From positions 3,286,001 to 3,350,000 of the forward strand of contig NC_014121.1 in the NCBI RefSeq assembly GCF_000025565.1: a stretch of DNA of 64,000 bases, written 5' to 3'. Position 1 is the stretch's first letter, and each line of letters begins with the position of its first letter. The notes under the pieces were generated by a model. That model was not told where the DNA came from. It made no database searches and saw only the letters and a program-made list of their open reading frames with translations. Shown in pieces: positions 1-9,618 of this stretch. Origin of the DNA: Enterobacter cloacae subsp. cloacae ATCC 13047 (lineage in GTDB: Bacteria > Pseudomonadota > Gammaproteobacteria > Enterobacterales > Enterobacteriaceae). Position numbers and translations under genes: made by a program.

Positions 1-239
1 GCATCACGCTGCGCCTGAAAGATGAAGCCACCCGTTCCCGACTGAACGATTACCTTCCGGAAGTGCGCAGCCGTCTGCTGCTGCTGTTCTCTCGTCAGGA
101 CGCTTCAACGCTTGCCACCGATGAAGGCAAGCAAAAGCTGGTCGACGCTATTAAGCAAACGCTGGCGACCCCGCTGGTGAACGGCCAACCTAAGCAGGAA
201 GTCACTGACGTTCTGTATACAGCCTTTATTCTGCGGTAA
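1..239 (+). CDS. fliL: Flagellar basal body-associated protein FliL, 3' part (primary system)
   Basis: Only the C-terminal 78 codons are inside the window (reading from base 3, ending in the C-terminal motif AFILR and TAA). FliL is a single-pass inner membrane protein whose periplasmic domain surrounds the MotAB stator and supports torque and flagellar rod stability. The fragment contains the conserved periplasmic core ([13 protein letters not shown], then ATDEGKQKL). It sits 4 bp upstream of fliM at the head of a run of overlapping flagellar genes. It is clearly different in sequence from the second FliL at the right edge of the window, so the two are paralogues. Confidence 0.93.
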   Translation, partial: ITLRLKDEATRSRLNDYLPEVRSRLLLLFSRQDASTLATDEGKQKLVDAIKQTLATPLVNGQPKQEVTDVLYTAFILR

Positions 240-243
240 CGAC

Positions 244-1248
244 ATGGGCGACAGTATTCTTTCTCAGGCAGAAATCGATGCGCTGCTCAACGGCGACAGC
301 GATAAGAGTGATGATCCGCAACCGGGCATTGGCGGCGATAGCGATATTCGTCCCTATGACCCGAATACCCAGCGTCGCGTGGTACGTGAACGTCTGCAGG
401 CGCTGGAGATCATTAACGAACGTTTTGCACGTCAGTTCCGTATGGGGCTGTTTAACCTGCTGCGTCGTAGCCCGGATATCACGGTCGGTGCGATCCGCAT
501 TCAGCCGTATCATGAGTTTGCCCGCAACCTGCCGGTGCCAACCAACCTTAACCTGATCCATTTGAAACCGCTGCGCGGCACAGGTCTGGTGGTGTTTTCC
601 CCAAGCCTGGTGTTTATTGCGGTGGATAACCTGTTCGGCGGCGACGGGCGCTTCCCGACCAAAGTAGAAGGTCGTGAATTCACCCACACCGAACAGCGCG
701 TCATTAACCGCATGCTGAAGCTGGCGCTGGAGTCATACAGCGACGCGTGGAAGGCCATTAACCCGCTGGAAGTGGAGTATGTGCGTTCTGAGATGCAGGT
801 GAAATTTACCAACATCACCACCTCTCCGAACGACATCGTCGTCAACACGCCATTCCACGTGGAGATCGGTAACCTGACCGGCGAGTTCAACATCTGCCTG
901 CCGTTCAGCATGATCGAACCGCTGCGCGAGCTGCTGGTCAACCCGCCGCTGGAGAACTCACGTCATGAAGATCAGAACTGGCGTGAAAACCTGGTGCGCC
1001 AGGTCCAGCACTCACAGCTTGAGCTGGTAGCGAGCTTTGCCGATATTCCGCTGCGGTTATCCCAGATCCTGAAATTACAACCCGGTGACGTTTTGCCGAT
1101 AGAAAAACCCGACCGCATTATTGCCCATGTGGATGGTGTCCCCGTGCTGACAAGTCAGTACGGCACAATTAACGGCCAGTATGCGTTACGCGTTGAGCAC
1201 TTGATCAACCCGATTTTGAATTCGCTGAATGAGGAACAGCCCAAATGA
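244..1248 (+). CDS. fliM: Flagellar motor switch protein FliM (primary system)
   Basis: This 334-residue protein is the C-ring subunit that binds phosphorylated CheY and passes the switching signal to FliG and FliN. The N-terminal CheY-binding segment (LSQAEIDALLNG, residues 5-16) is intact, followed by the CheC-like middle domain (with FGGDGRFPTK near residue 125) and a C-terminal FliN-like SpoA domain that starts around residue 250. Length and sequence match E. coli FliM closely. Its stop overlaps the fliN start as ATGA, which indicates translational coupling within the fliLMNOPQR operon. This is the housekeeping copy; a second FliM is encoded at the right end of the window. Confidence 0.97.
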   Translation: MGDSILSQAEIDALLNGDSDKSDDPQPGIGGDSDIRPYDPNTQRRVVRERLQALEIINERFARQFRMGLFNLLRRSPDITVGAIRIQPYHEFARNLPVPTNLNLIHLKPLRGTGLVVFSPSLVFIAVDNLFGGDGRFPTKVEGREFTHTEQRVINRMLKLALESYSDAWKAINPLEVEYVRSEMQVKFTNITTSPNDIVVNTPFHVEIGNLTGEFNICLPFSMIEPLRELLVNPPLENSRHEDQNWRENLVRQVQHSQLELVASFADIPLRLSQILKLQPGDVLPIEKPDRIIAHVDGVPVLTSQYGTINGQYALRVEHLINPILNSLNEEQPK

Positions 1249-1658
1249 GTGACATGAACAATCCGTCCGATGAAAACAGCGGAGCACTGGACGATCTGTG
1301 GGCTGACGCGTTAAACGAGCAAAAAGCGACCCCGGCCAAAAGTGCAGCGGATGCCGTCTTCCAGCAGTTAGGCGGCGGTGATGTCAGCGGTACGCTGCAG
1401 GACATCGACCTGATTATGGATATCCCGGTTAAGCTGACCGTTGAGCTGGGCCGCACCCGCATGACCATTAAAGAGCTGCTGCGTCTGACGCAGGGTTCCG
1501 TCGTGGCCCTCGACGGTCTGGCCGGTGAGCCGCTGGATATCCTGATCAACGGGTATCTGATTGCTCAGGGTGAAGTGGTGGTCGTGGCCGATAAATACGG
1601 CGTGCGTATCACCGACATCATTACCCCGTCTGAGCGCATGCGTCGTCTGAGCCGTTAA
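1245..1658 (+). CDS. fliN: Flagellar motor switch protein FliN (primary system)
   Basis: This 137-residue protein forms the bottom of the cytoplasmic C-ring with FliM and helps dock the FliH/FliI export ATPase. The N-terminal 50 residues are acidic and variable. The C-terminal SpoA domain is highly conserved (DIPVKLTVELGRTRMTIKEL and GEPLDILINGYLIAQGEVVV). The start codon overlaps the fliM stop by 4 bp, and fliO begins 2 bp after the fliN stop. The gene therefore lies in the middle of a tightly packed operon. Nothing unusual is visible in it. Confidence 0.97.
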   Translation: MSDMNNPSDENSGALDDLWADALNEQKATPAKSAADAVFQQLGGGDVSGTLQDIDLIMDIPVKLTVELGRTRMTIKELLRLTQGSVVALDGLAGEPLDILINGYLIAQGEVVVVADKYGVRITDIITPSERMRRLSR

Positions 1659-1660
1659 GA

Positions 1661-2035
1661 ATGAAAACCCAGGCAACAGTATCACAACCTTCCGCCGTTC
1701 CCGGCTCACCGCTGCTCCAGGTGAGCGGTGCGTTGCTCGGTATTATTGCCTTTATTCTTATCGCCGCCTGGCTGGCGAAGCGTTTTGGCCTGGCGGGTAA
1801 AACCGCCGGGACGCGCGGTCTGAAGGTCAGCGCCAGTACAACACTGGGGCCACGCGAGCGCGTGGTCATCGTAGACGTTGAGGACGCACGGCTGGTGCTG
1901 GGCGTCACCGCGTCAAACGTCAACGTTTTACATAAACTTCCGCCCGCCCCTGCTATCAGTGATGAGCGTGCAGAAGCCCCTGCGGATTTCCAGTCCGTCA
2001 TGAAGAGTTTGCTTAAGCGTTCCGGGAGATCCTGA
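1661..2035 (+). CDS. fliO: Flagellar biosynthesis protein FliO (primary system)
   Basis: This 124-residue bitopic membrane protein helps assemble the FliP ring of the flagellar type III export gate. One hydrophobic segment is visible at about residues 20-40, followed by a basic stretch and the conserved FliO motif with [20 protein letters not shown] near residues 65-85. It is placed 2 bp after fliN, and its stop overlaps the fliP start (TGATG), so it is translationally coupled. FliO is the least conserved of this operon. Identification rests on context plus that motif. Confidence 0.94.
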   Translation: MKTQATVSQPSAVPGSPLLQVSGALLGIIAFILIAAWLAKRFGLAGKTAGTRGLKVSASTTLGPRERVVIVDVEDARLVLGVTASNVNVLHKLPPAPAISDERAEAPADFQSVMKSLLKRSGRS

Positions 2036-2772
2036 TGCGCCGTTTGTTATCCCTGACGCTCGCGGGCGTTGGCCTGTTTGCTCCTGCGGTTTATGCGCAA
2101 CTGCCCGGTCTGGTTTCAACCCCTCTGGCGGGCGGCGGACAAAGCTGGTCGCTCCCGGTTCAGACGCTGGTGTTCATCACCTCGCTGACCTTTATTCCGG
2201 CGATCCTGCTGATGATGACCAGCTTTACCCGCATCATCATTGTCTTTGGCCTGCTGCGAAACGCGCTGGGTACCCCTTCCGCGCCGCCAAACCAGGTGCT
2301 GCTGGGCCTGGCCCTGTTTTTGACCTTTTTTATTATGTCGCCGGTGATCGATAAGATTTATACCGACGCCTACCAGCCGTTCAGTGAAGATAAAATCTCC
2401 ATGCAGGAGGCGCTGGAGAAAGGCGCGCAGCCGCTGCGTGAATTCATGCTGCGCCAGACGCGCGAAGCGGATCTGGCCCTCTTTGCCCGCCTTTCCAACA
2501 CCGGGGAGCTGCAGGGCCCGGAAGCCGTGCCGATGCGCATACTGCTGCCTGCGTACGTCACCAGCGAACTGAAAACCGCCTTCCAGATTGGCTTTACCAT
2601 CTTTATCCCGTTCCTGATTATCGACCTGGTGATCGCCAGCGTACTGATGGCGCTCGGTATGATGATGGTACCGCCAGCCACCATTGCCCTGCCCTTTAAG
2701 ATCATGCTCTTTGTGCTGGTCGACGGCTGGCAGCTGCTGGTCAGTTCGCTGGCGCAGAGTTTCTACAGTTGA
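2035..2772 (+). CDS. fliP: Flagellar export gate protein FliP (primary system)
   Basis: This 245-residue protein is the main subunit of the FliPQR export gate through which rod, hook and filament subunits pass. It has an N-terminal signal peptide (about residues 1-21, ending VYA), then a paired hydrophobic region (residues 43-100), a polar periplasmic domain, and two C-terminal membrane helices (about 185-240). The conserved segments [20 protein letters not shown] and [20 protein letters not shown] are present. It overlaps fliO by one base and is followed by fliQ after 10 bp. Confidence 0.97.
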   Translation: MRRLLSLTLAGVGLFAPAVYAQLPGLVSTPLAGGGQSWSLPVQTLVFITSLTFIPAILLMMTSFTRIIIVFGLLRNALGTPSAPPNQVLLGLALFLTFFIMSPVIDKIYTDAYQPFSEDKISMQEALEKGAQPLREFMLRQTREADLALFARLSNTGELQGPEAVPMRILLPAYVTSELKTAFQIGFTIFIPFLIIDLVIASVLMALGMMMVPPATIALPFKIMLFVLVDGWQLLVSSLAQSFYS

Positions 2773-2782
2773 GGAGCGCGCA

Positions 2783-3052
2783 ATGACGCCAGAATCGGTC
2801 ATGATGATGGGCACGGAAGCGATGAAAATCGCGATTGCCGTTGCCGCGCCGCTGCTGCTTGTCGCCCTGGTGACCGGTCTGATCATCAGTATTCTGCAGG
2901 CCGCCACGCAGATTAACGAAATGACGCTCTCGTTCATTCCGAAAATCATCGCCGTGTTCGTGGCAATCATTGTTGCCGGGCCGTGGATGCTCAATCTGCT
3001 GCTGGACTACATGCGTAACCTGTTTACCAATCTGCCGTACATCATCGGCTGA
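2783..3052 (+). CDS. fliQ: Flagellar export gate protein FliQ (primary system)
   Basis: This 89-residue protein has two membrane helices (about 15-38 and 50-75) and is the FliQ subunit of the export gate. The start is the ATG preceded by GAGGAG, giving the standard [11 protein letters not shown]-terminus and the family's usual 89-residue length. The conserved core [15 protein letters not shown] is present between the helices. It lies 10 bp after fliP and 7 bp before fliR in the same operon. Confidence 0.97.
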   Translation: MTPESVMMMGTEAMKIAIAVAAPLLLVALVTGLIISILQAATQINEMTLSFIPKIIAVFVAIIVAGPWMLNLLLDYMRNLFTNLPYIIG

Positions 3053-3059
3053 CGCGACG

Positions 3060-3845
3060 ATGCTCCATTTTACCAGCGACCAGTGGATTCAGTGGCTTGG
3101 GGTCTATTTCTGGCCCATGCTGCGCATCCTGGCGCTGATCACCACCGCCCCGATTCTGAGCGAGAAAGCGATCCCGAAGCGGGTCAAAGTGGGGCTGGGC
3201 ATCATCATCACCATCATCGTTGCCCCTTCCCTGCCTGCGGTGAATATTCCGATCTTCTCGGCCAATGCGGTATGGGTGGCGTTGCAGCAAATTCTGATTG
3301 GCGTCGCGGTTGGTTTTACCATGCAACTGGCCTTTGCGGCCGTGCGCACCGCCGGGGAACTGATCGGCCTGCAGATGGGGCTATCGTTCGCCACGTTTGT
3401 CGACCCCGGCAGCCACCTCAACATGCCGGTGCTGGCGCGCATTATCGATATGCTGGCGATGCTGCTTTTCCTGTCATTTAACGGCCATCTGTGGCTCATC
3501 TCCATGCTGGTGGACACCTTCCACACGCTGCCCATTGGGGAAAACCCGGTTAACAGCAATGCGTTCCTGGCACTCACCCGCGCCGCAGGGCTGGTGTTCC
3601 TCAACGGATTGATGCTGGCGCTGCCGATCATCACCCTGCTCCTGACCGTGAACCTGGCGTTGGGTTTACTCAACCGCATGGCCCCGCAACTGTCGGTGTT
3701 CGTCATTGGTTTTCCGCTGACGCTGACGGTGGGAATTTTATTAATGTCATTGCTAATGCCACTTATCGCCCCCTTCTGTGAGCATTTATTCGGCGAGATA
3801 TTCAACCTCTTAGCGGATATTGTCAGCGAGCTGCCACGTAAATAA
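3060..3845 (+). CDS. fliR: Flagellar export gate protein FliR (primary system)
   Basis: This 261-residue polytopic membrane protein completes the FliPQR export gate. The start is the ATG giving MLHFTSDQW, which matches the 261-residue length of E. coli FliR; a longer upstream extension would run into fliQ. The conserved stretch [13 protein letters not shown], near residue 110, and the C-terminal [18 protein letters not shown] segment are intact. It is the last gene of the operon, with rcsA following after 295 bp. This intact copy contrasts with the second fliR, which carries a premature stop. Confidence 0.97.
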   Translation: MLHFTSDQWIQWLGVYFWPMLRILALITTAPILSEKAIPKRVKVGLGIIITIIVAPSLPAVNIPIFSANAVWVALQQILIGVAVGFTMQLAFAAVRTAGELIGLQMGLSFATFVDPGSHLNMPVLARIIDMLAMLLFLSFNGHLWLISMLVDTFHTLPIGENPVNSNAFLALTRAAGLVFLNGLMLALPIITLLLTVNLALGLLNRMAPQLSVFVIGFPLTLTVGILLMSLLMPLIAPFCEHLFGEIFNLLADIVSELPRK

Positions 3846-3872
3846 TAGTCCTCACAGTTGATATTGTCTTTC

Positions 3873-3886
3873 TGAGGATATTCCTA
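3873..3886 (+). promoter_or_regulatory. RcsAB box upstream of rcsA
   Basis: The 14-mer TGAGGATATTCCTA matches the known RcsAB consensus (TaAGaatatTCctA) at 12 of 14 positions. It lies 255 bp upstream of rcsA in an AT-rich intergenic region. In E. coli and Klebsiella rcsA is autoactivated through such a box, so this is very likely the same element. The remaining 3887-4140 is AT-rich, as expected for an H-NS-silenced promoter region, and holds no gene. Confidence 0.8.
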
Positions 3887-4140
3887 AAATAAAACACGAA
3901 AAACATCTTCCAGGATATATCTGACGCGGTTTAATTGTTTCTAACCACCTCACAATACTTAATATTTACTTTACTTTAAGATGATTCCTGGCAAATTATA
4001 CGTAACTTTACGGGATAGTGAGTCCGCCTGAAAGTCTTTGTCATGCTCACAGGTTTATTAATTTTTTCCATCCCGTATGGCTGTTTATGAGCTCTCAGGC
4101 AGATGGTGAATTATCGTTACGCATTGAGTGAGGGTATGCC

Positions 4141-4764
4141 ATGTCAACGATCATTATGGATTTATGCAGCTACACCCGGCTAGGGTTAACCGGGTATCTG
4201 GCAAGCAGAGGGGTAAGAAAGAGAGACATCAACGACGCACACACCGTTGAGGAGCTCGCAGCCGCTTGTGATGAACTCAAACCAGGCGTGGTGTTTATTA
4301 ATGAGGACTGTTTCATTCACGATCCAGCCAACAGTCAGCACATTAAGCAAATCATTAATCAGCATCCTAAAACCCTGTTTATTGTTTTTATGGCGATCGC
4401 AAATATCCATTTCGATGAGTATTTGTTAGTCCGTAAAAATTTATTGATCAGTTCTAAATCGATAAAACCAGAGTCGCTGGATGACATTCTGGGGGATTAT
4501 TTGAATAAGGAAGTTAAGAATGTAGGAGCGGTTAACTTACCCACCCTATCATTAAGCAGAACTGAATCAAGCATGCTGCGAATGTGGATGGCCGGGCAAG
4601 GAACGATTCAAATTTCAGACCAGATGAATATTAAAGCGAAAACCGTTTCGTCACATAAAGGAAATATTAAAAGGAAGATTAAAACCCATAATAAGCAAGT
4701 GATCTACCACGTTGTCCGCCTGACCGATAATGTGACGAACGGGATTTTCGTCAACATGCGTTAG
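4141..4764 (+). CDS. rcsA: Capsule/motility co-regulator RcsA
   Basis: This 207-residue LuxR-family protein is the unstable (Lon-degraded) partner of RcsB. The heterodimer activates colanic acid capsule genes and represses flhDC. Residues 1-130 form a degenerate receiver-like domain without the acidic phosphorylation pocket. Residues 135-200 contain the GerE/LuxR helix-turn-helix ([15 protein letters not shown], then [18 protein letters not shown]). The length equals E. coli RcsA (207). The gene lies directly after fliR as in E. coli, is preceded by an RcsAB box and is followed by a rho-independent terminator. Its low GC compared with neighbours is typical for this gene. Confidence 0.97.
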   Translation: MSTIIMDLCSYTRLGLTGYLASRGVRKRDINDAHTVEELAAACDELKPGVVFINEDCFIHDPANSQHIKQIINQHPKTLFIVFMAIANIHFDEYLLVRKNLLISSKSIKPESLDDILGDYLNKEVKNVGAVNLPTLSLSRTESSMLRMWMAGQGTIQISDQMNIKAKTVSSHKGNIKRKIKTHNKQVIYHVVRLTDNVTNGIFVNMR

Positions 4765-4792
4765 TTGCATAAGACCTTGAGTACCCTACACG

Positions 4793-4817
4793 ATCTCTGG
4801 CCTGGCCAGAGATTTTT
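4793..4817 (+). terminator. Rho-independent terminator after rcsA
   Basis: The perfect inverted repeat ATCTCTGGCC-T-GGCCAGAGAT is followed immediately by a run of five T on the plus strand. It is 28 bp beyond the rcsA stop, and the T tract exists only in the rcsA direction. Confidence 0.85.
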
Positions 4818-4864
4818 GCTTTTACGGGCGCTGTCGGGCACGCACCCAGGCACCCGACGCTGTA

Positions 4865-5098
<234 letters not shown>

Positions 5099-5181
5099 TC
5101 ACACATCGCCACGGCGCGCGAATGGCGTTTTTGTGTTCAGTCTATAATCAATGTTGGACACGATTGAATGAGGACCCCGAA

Positions 5182-5409
5182 ATGAAGACCGATAAAGAGT
5201 ACAGCGACACCATCAAACGCGAGGTCGAAGTGGATGTCGATGCCCTGTTGGCCGCCATCAATGAGATCAGTGAGTCAGAAGTTCGTCGTACGGATGACAA
5301 CTCTGACCGGGTCATCGTCAACGGAAGGGATTATCACACCTACCGTGAACTGGCCGAGGCCTTCGAGCTTGATATCCATGACTTTAGCGTGTCTGAAGCG
5401 AATCGTTAG
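5182..5409 (+). CDS. yodD: Stress-responsive small protein YodD
   Basis: This 75-residue acidic protein matches E. coli YodD in length and sequence (MKTDKEYSDTIKREVEVDVD; C-terminus ELDIHDFSVSEANR). In E. coli it is induced by peroxide, acid and cadmium stress and influences biofilm; its molecular role is not known. The start was chosen at the ATG giving 75 residues, since the upstream extension is unrelated to the family. The hairpin just downstream belongs to the opposing dsrA RNA, not to yodD. Confidence 0.92.
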   Translation: MKTDKEYSDTIKREVEVDVDALLAAINEISESEVRRTDDNSDRVIVNGRDYHTYRELAEAFELDIHDFSVSEANR

Positions 5410-5413
5410 GACG

Positions 5414-5504
5414 AAAAAAATCCCGGTCATGGGGATGGCCGGGATCAAACTTGCTTATGCAAGAAGCACTTGAAAATTCGTTACACCAGGAAATCTGATG
5501 TAGC
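5414..5504 (-). ncRNA. dsrA: DsrA small regulatory RNA
   Basis: Read on the minus strand, the sequence begins near ACATCAGATTTCCTGGTGTA and continues with AACGAATTTT-C-AAGTGCTTCTTGC and AAGCAAGTTT, the signature segments of E. coli DsrA. It ends in a rho-independent terminator (ATCCCGGCC...GACCGGGAT followed by seven T). DsrA is an Hfq-dependent, low-temperature-induced RNA that opens the rpoS leader for translation and represses hns. The rpoS-pairing region is intact. The terminator stem differs from E. coli but compensates to keep pairing. The location beside rcsA/dsrB/yodD is the same as in E. coli. The 5' end is estimated by alignment to within about 3 nt. Confidence 0.93.
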
Positions 5505-5664
5505 TGAAACACTATCCTCAACGATTTTGCCTGACAAGCATATATTCTCGTGGCGAATATTATATTTTTTAAACGTGAATTTTTGTTATGAGCAGCAAGG
5601 TACGTCGAATGCGGGTTTGGCGGGATCGGTTCCGCACGTTTCCCTTCCGACAGTCCTATTTTTT

Positions 5665-5678
5665 TAGGAATATTCTTA
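5665..5678 (-). promoter_or_regulatory. RcsAB box abutting the yedP start
   Basis: Read on the minus strand this is TAAGAATATTCCTA, a letter-for-letter match to the RcsAB consensus. It ends 1 bp before the yedP start codon and overlaps the yedP ribosome binding site region (AGGA on the plus strand). It is about 160 bp upstream of the dsrA 5' end. Whether it controls yedP, dsrA or neither cannot be decided from sequence. Confidence 0.7.
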
Positions 5679-5679
5679 G

Positions 5680-6510
5680 ATGAAGCGCTATTCGCAATCG
5701 GGAGCTGCACGGCCTTCCCTGCAGGACACCCTGCTGGTTTTTTCCGACCTGGATGGTTCGTTGCTGGATATTCATACCTACGCCTGGCAGCCGGCAATGC
5801 CCTGGCTGGATAAGCTGCAGGATTTTCAGGTACCGCTCATTCTGTGCAGCAGCAAAACCGCAGCGGAGATGCAGGATATTCAGCAGGATCTGGGCCTCGA
5901 GGGGTTACCGTTTATTGCCGAAAACGGCGCGGTCATCCAGCCCGATGTACGTTGGGAGAAGGCGCAGCGCCTTACTATGGGAATGCTCCACCGCGACATT
6001 CGCCCGTTCATTGAGCAAATCCGCCTGCAGGCAGGGTATAAATTCACCACCTTTGACGATGTCGATGACCGGGTGATCGGCGAATGGACGGGGCTGAGCC
6101 GCTATCGTTCCACGCTTGCGCGTAAACATGAAGCCTCTGTCACGCTCATCTGGCGAGACACCGATGAGAAAATGGTGCAGTTTGAAGAGGAGCTGGCGCA
6201 GCGCGGTCTGAAATGCCTGCAGGGTGCCCGCTTCTGGCACATTCTGGACGCCCGCTGCGGAAAGGACGTGGCGGTGAACTGGCTGGTTGCGCAGTATCGC
6301 GAACAGGAAGGCATCATGCCCACGACGCTCGGGCTGGGCGATGGTCCGAATGATGCGCCCCTGCTCGACAGCGTCGACTTCGCGGTGGTGATCAAGGGCA
6401 TTAACCGCCAGGGCATCACGCTGCGCGACGATAACCCTGCCCGGGTGTATCACACGCAGCAAGCAGGACCGGCGGGCTGGCATGAAGGGCTGGATCACTT
6501 CTTGTCGTGA
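5680..6510 (+). CDS. yedP: Mannosyl-3-phosphoglycerate phosphatase-like HAD protein YedP
   Basis: This 276-residue haloacid dehalogenase superfamily phosphatase is the MPGP-type enzyme called YedP. The nucleophile motif [10 protein letters not shown] is at about residues 22-31, the conserved CSSKTAAEM (motif II) near residue 57, and [12 protein letters not shown] (motif IV) near residue 222. The family removes phosphate from mannosyl-3-phosphoglycerate, but enterobacteria lack the matching synthase, so the physiological substrate is uncertain. The first 14 residues before the core are longer than in E. coli YedP. The 3' end overlaps the convergent dgcQ by 16 bp. Confidence 0.94.
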   Translation: MKRYSQSGAARPSLQDTLLVFSDLDGSLLDIHTYAWQPAMPWLDKLQDFQVPLILCSSKTAAEMQDIQQDLGLEGLPFIAENGAVIQPDVRWEKAQRLTMGMLHRDIRPFIEQIRLQAGYKFTTFDDVDDRVIGEWTGLSRYRSTLARKHEASVTLIWRDTDEKMVQFEEELAQRGLKCLQGARFWHILDARCGKDVAVNWLVAQYREQEGIMPTTLGLGDGPNDAPLLDSVDFAVVIKGINRQGITLRDDNPARVYHTQQAGPAGWHEGLDHFLS

Positions 6511-8195
6511 TCGTCCCAGACCACCTGGTTGCGGCCGCGCTGTTTTGCCAGATACAGCCGGGCATCCGCTATCGACTGCAGTTGTTCGAAGTCGTAATTC
6601 CCCTTCTCCTGCGCGCAGCTGACCCCCATCGACGCGCTGATACGCAACGTCGTGCTCTTTTTCACCAGGATCTCTTTGCTGTCGATGCGTGAGCGAATGC
6701 GTTCCGCCACCGCTCTCGCCTCCTCCAGCCCGATACCCGGCAGGACCACGCAAAACTCTTCCCCGCCCACGCGCCCGGCAACGTCGTTCTTACGCAGGGC
6801 GCTGGCAATCAGCCCCGCCGCATGAGACAGCACCTTATCTCCGGCCTGATGGCCGAAGCGGTCATTGATGCTTTTAAAATTATCGAGATCGATCTGCACC
6901 ACCGAGAACGGCAGCGACTGCGCCTGACATTGCGCGGCCAGCGCTTTTGCCCGCTCGAACAGCGCCCCACGGTTATGGAGGCGGGTGAGCGGATCGTGCC
7001 AGGCCTGCCACTGCAACGAATGCTGGAGCGTGTACATGTTGCTGACCATCCGGCGGATCACCAGCCAGGAGATCAGCAGCATGGCGGTGAAGAGCGCCCA
7101 CAGCAGCGCCAGCACGATACTGATGCTGCCGAAGTCGCCTTTTACCCCTTCATGCAGGGTATGCACCCGCAGGATAACCCCGTCAAAATGGTCGAGCCGC
7201 TCCCAGCTGACAAAACGGCTGCCGAGCCGGATCCCGCCGCCGGTATTGTTCTCAATAGCATGCGCAATCTGTGCCGTTTCACGCTCATCAAAATGGTTGG
7301 CCTCGCTTGTGGACGCTTCAGAAGAGGCAATCATATTGAGCCGGGTATCATACAGCTGATATTCGCCCTCGGCGTGGTCATCCGTCGCGTCGGCCAGCAT
7401 CCGTTTCATGGTATTGAGAGAAAAATCCATCGCCACCACGCCGTACCAGTAATGGTCAAAATAGATGGGTACGCTGGCGGTGATCATGCGCTCGTTGCCC
7501 GTCCAGGTTGACGGCGAGGTGATAAACCACAGCACCGCGCGCGCACGGTTGTTACGTTCCGTTTGCTGCGTAAACCAGGGCTGGGTCACCAGATGGTAAT
7601 AGCGCGGGATAATATCGGCAGTCTGTGTCGCTGTCTCCGTGGAGAGGTAAAACCCGGCGCGGGAGACATAGACCACACGTTCTTCGCTGCGCATGACCGG
7701 TGAGGCCAGCCTGAGCAAATAGCCCACTTCAAGCGCAGCAGACACTTCATTATCGAGAAGTTCATCGTCGCGATTAAGCAGCGTGGTCTTTTCAACAAAG
7801 GCATCCGATACGCCGTTGATGGGCAGCGTACGTTTTGTATCCACGGCAAGTTGCCAGAAAGGACGAGACCGGTCTGCATTGAAGCGTGTCACCGCTGCAC
7901 GCAGGACATCAAACGCCAGCGGCGTCTGGAGCGCATCGCGCATGCTCTGGCGAAAAAAAAGCAGTTTGTCCACGCTGAACTGAAGCTGTCTGTCCAGCGA
8001 CGTGGCCACCGTTTCCAGATGGTTGCGCTGGCTTGAGATATAGGCATCTTCCAGCACCACCACTTCACGCCAGGTGAGGAGGGTCGAAAAAACCAGTACC
8101 ACCAGAAAACAGAGATTAACAATCGCACCTGGATTGCTACGCTTATGCAGCCATTGCAGAAAAGTTCGTCTTACAACAAAGGTATCACGCTGCAC
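6495..8195 (-). CDS. dgcQ: Diguanylate cyclase DgcQ (YedQ)
   Basis: This 566-residue inner membrane protein makes cyclic di-GMP. A membrane helix at about 24-43 and another near 360-382 flank a large periplasmic sensor domain of the CHASE7 type. The C-terminal GGDEF domain contains the active-site motif GGEEF and, five residues before it, the RKND sequence that fits the RxxD allosteric inhibition site. E. coli YedQ promotes cellulose production and reduces motility, which is notable next to flagellar genes. It is preceded by yodC, whose terminator separates the two genes, and converges on yedP with a 16-bp overlap. Confidence 0.95.
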   Translation of the reverse strand: MQRDTFVVRRTFLQWLHKRSNPGAIVNLCFLVVLVFSTLLTWREVVVLEDAYISSQRNHLETVATSLDRQLQFSVDKLLFFRQSMRDALQTPLAFDVLRAAVTRFNADRSRPFWQLAVDTKRTLPINGVSDAFVEKTTLLNRDDELLDNEVSAALEVGYLLRLASPVMRSEERVVYVSRAGFYLSTETATQTADIIPRYYHLVTQPWFTQQTERNNRARAVLWFITSPSTWTGNERMITASVPIYFDHYWYGVVAMDFSLNTMKRMLADATDDHAEGEYQLYDTRLNMIASSEASTSEANHFDERETAQIAHAIENNTGGGIRLGSRFVSWERLDHFDGVILRVHTLHEGVKGDFGSISIVLALLWALFTAMLLISWLVIRRMVSNMYTLQHSLQWQAWHDPLTRLHNRGALFERAKALAAQCQAQSLPFSVVQIDLDNFKSINDRFGHQAGDKVLSHAAGLIASALRKNDVAGRVGGEEFCVVLPGIGLEEARAVAERIRSRIDSKEILVKKSTTLRISASMGVSCAQEKGNYDFEQLQSIADARLYLAKQRGRNQVVWDDHDKK

Positions 8196-8236
8196 ACATA
8201 CTCCCTGATCGCTTCCTTACACCCGATACTTGATAT

Positions 8237-8261
8237 AAAAACGCCCGGCAAGGCCGGGCGT
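8237..8261 (-). terminator. Rho-independent terminator after yodC
   Basis: On the minus strand the stem ACGCCCGGC-CT-TGCCGGGCGT is followed by TTTTAT. It lies 8 bp after the yodC stop and upstream of dgcQ, so it ends the yodC transcript. Confidence 0.85.
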
Positions 8262-8268
8262 TAAGTGA

Positions 8269-8451
8269 TTAAGCCTTGTCACGCTTTTGCCGCCCGTCAC
8301 CCGGCTGAAGCTCATCTTCACGAAACGCTTCCCGCTTGATGCTGTAACCGTCATGCCACCGACACTCCACCATTCCGCTGGAATAGCCGGTGACAATCAT
8401 ACGTGGGCCGCCCTTCTTAGGCTTAACTTCATCACTGACCAAAAAGACCAT
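8269..8451 (-). CDS. yodC: Small YodC-family protein (DUF2158)
   Basis: This 60-residue basic protein matches E. coli YodC in length and in the core GGPRMIVTGYSSGMVECRW. The family function is unknown. The shape, a short beta-rich domain with an exposed tryptophan and tyrosines, resembles DsrB-like small proteins nearby. The start ATG is preceded by AGGAGGCAGGT. It is monocistronic: its own terminator follows, and yedI is the next gene upstream on the same strand after 78 bp. Confidence 0.9.
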   Translation of the reverse strand: MVFLVSDEVKPKKGGPRMIVTGYSSGMVECRWHDGYSIKREAFREDELQPGDGRQKRDKA

Positions 8452-8529
8452 ACCTGCCTCCTGTATCAGGGTGAAACTTTTTCAATTTAGACGAGGAATG
8501 GCCTTTTTGCATCCTGGCGCGGGTAACAA

Positions 8530-9441
8530 TTAGTGCGCCGCACCGCGCAGCTTTTCAACCAGCTTCACTGCGGCGACCACGATACTGCCCACAATAAAGC
8601 CCAGCACCAGATTAAGCAGCGTAGGCAGAATGGCCGCCACCACGGCGCCCTGCTGTGCAGCAAAATGTTCTATCGCATGGTGCAGCGGCGCAATACCGTG
8701 TACCACAATCCCACCGCCGACAAGGAACATCGCCAGCGTCCCCACCACGGAAAGACTCTTCATCAACCACGGGGCGAGCACCAGCAGGCTTTTACCGATC
8801 CCTTTAGCTATCGCGCTCGATTTCGCTTCCAGCCAGAAGCCAATGTCATCGAGTTTAACGATAAGCCCTACCAGGCCGTAAACCCCCACCGTCACCAGAA
8901 TGGCGATCCCGGAGAGGATCAGCACCTGATTCAGCAGCGGCGATTCAGACACGATACCCAGCGTAATGGCCACAATCTCCGCCGACAGAATAAAGTCAGT
9001 ACGAACAGCGCCCTTGATTTTATCGCGTTCGAAGGTTTTTGGATCCTGCGCAGCCAGTGCTTCCAGACGCTGCTGGCGCATTTCTGGCGTGTCGTGCTTC
9101 TTCCTCGCGGCGAAGGAGTGCAGCACCTTCTCTACCCCTTCAAAACATAAAAATGCGCCGCCAATCATCAGCAGCGGCGTAATCGCCCAGGGGATAAAGG
9201 CGCTGATCAGCAGCGCCAGCGGCACCAGGATCACCTTGTTGAGGAATGAGCCTTTCGCCACGCCCCATACTACCGGCAACTCACGGTTAGCCCGCACCCC
9301 GCTTACCTGTTGCGCATTTAGCGATAAATCATCCCCCAGAACCCCTGCTGTTTTCTTCGCCGCCAGTTTTCCCATAACGGAAATGTCGTCCAGCAAGGTG
9401 GCAATGTCGTCCAGCAATGTTAATAAGCTACTTCCCGCCAA
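8530..9441 (-). CDS. yedI: Inner membrane protein YedI (DUF808)
   Basis: This 303-residue polytopic membrane protein belongs to the DUF808 family. The N-terminal [20 protein letters not shown] and the [22 protein letters not shown] segments are the family signatures. Hydrophobic stretches near residues 67-95, 150-170, 175-195, 225-250 and 265-290 indicate about five membrane passes. The function is not known. It is divergent from yedA, with a 177-bp intergenic region between them in which no clear operator was recognised. Confidence 0.92.
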   Translation of the reverse strand: MAGSSLLTLLDDIATLLDDISVMGKLAAKKTAGVLGDDLSLNAQQVSGVRANRELPVVWGVAKGSFLNKVILVPLALLISAFIPWAITPLLMIGGAFLCFEGVEKVLHSFAARKKHDTPEMRQQRLEALAAQDPKTFERDKIKGAVRTDFILSAEIVAITLGIVSESPLLNQVLILSGIAILVTVGVYGLVGLIVKLDDIGFWLEAKSSAIAKGIGKSLLVLAPWLMKSLSVVGTLAMFLVGGGIVVHGIAPLHHAIEHFAAQQGAVVAAILPTLLNLVLGFIVGSIVVAAVKLVEKLRGAAH

Positions 9442-9618
9442 AATGACTATCCTTCTTTTTTGCTAATTAAGTGAATAGTATGGAACAAAACCGCACACCC
9501 GGAAACAGGCACATTGCGTCAACAAAAATTTCACAGCAACTACACAATTAAAGGGCTCGCCAGCCCGGTAGTTTTGACGTTTACTATGAGCGAACTTTTT
9601 ATTTCGTCGTGAGGGACT

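Noticed and set aside
2116..2994. Long open frame of 292 codons antisense to fliP/fliQ
   Set aside because: It lies entirely opposite well-conserved genes, has a low-complexity His/Gln-rich translation and no family features; it is a by-product of GC-rich codon use.
5421..5446. Hairpin after yodD taken at first as the yodD terminator
   Set aside because: The T run occurs only in the minus direction and the adjacent sequence is DsrA, so it belongs to that RNA.
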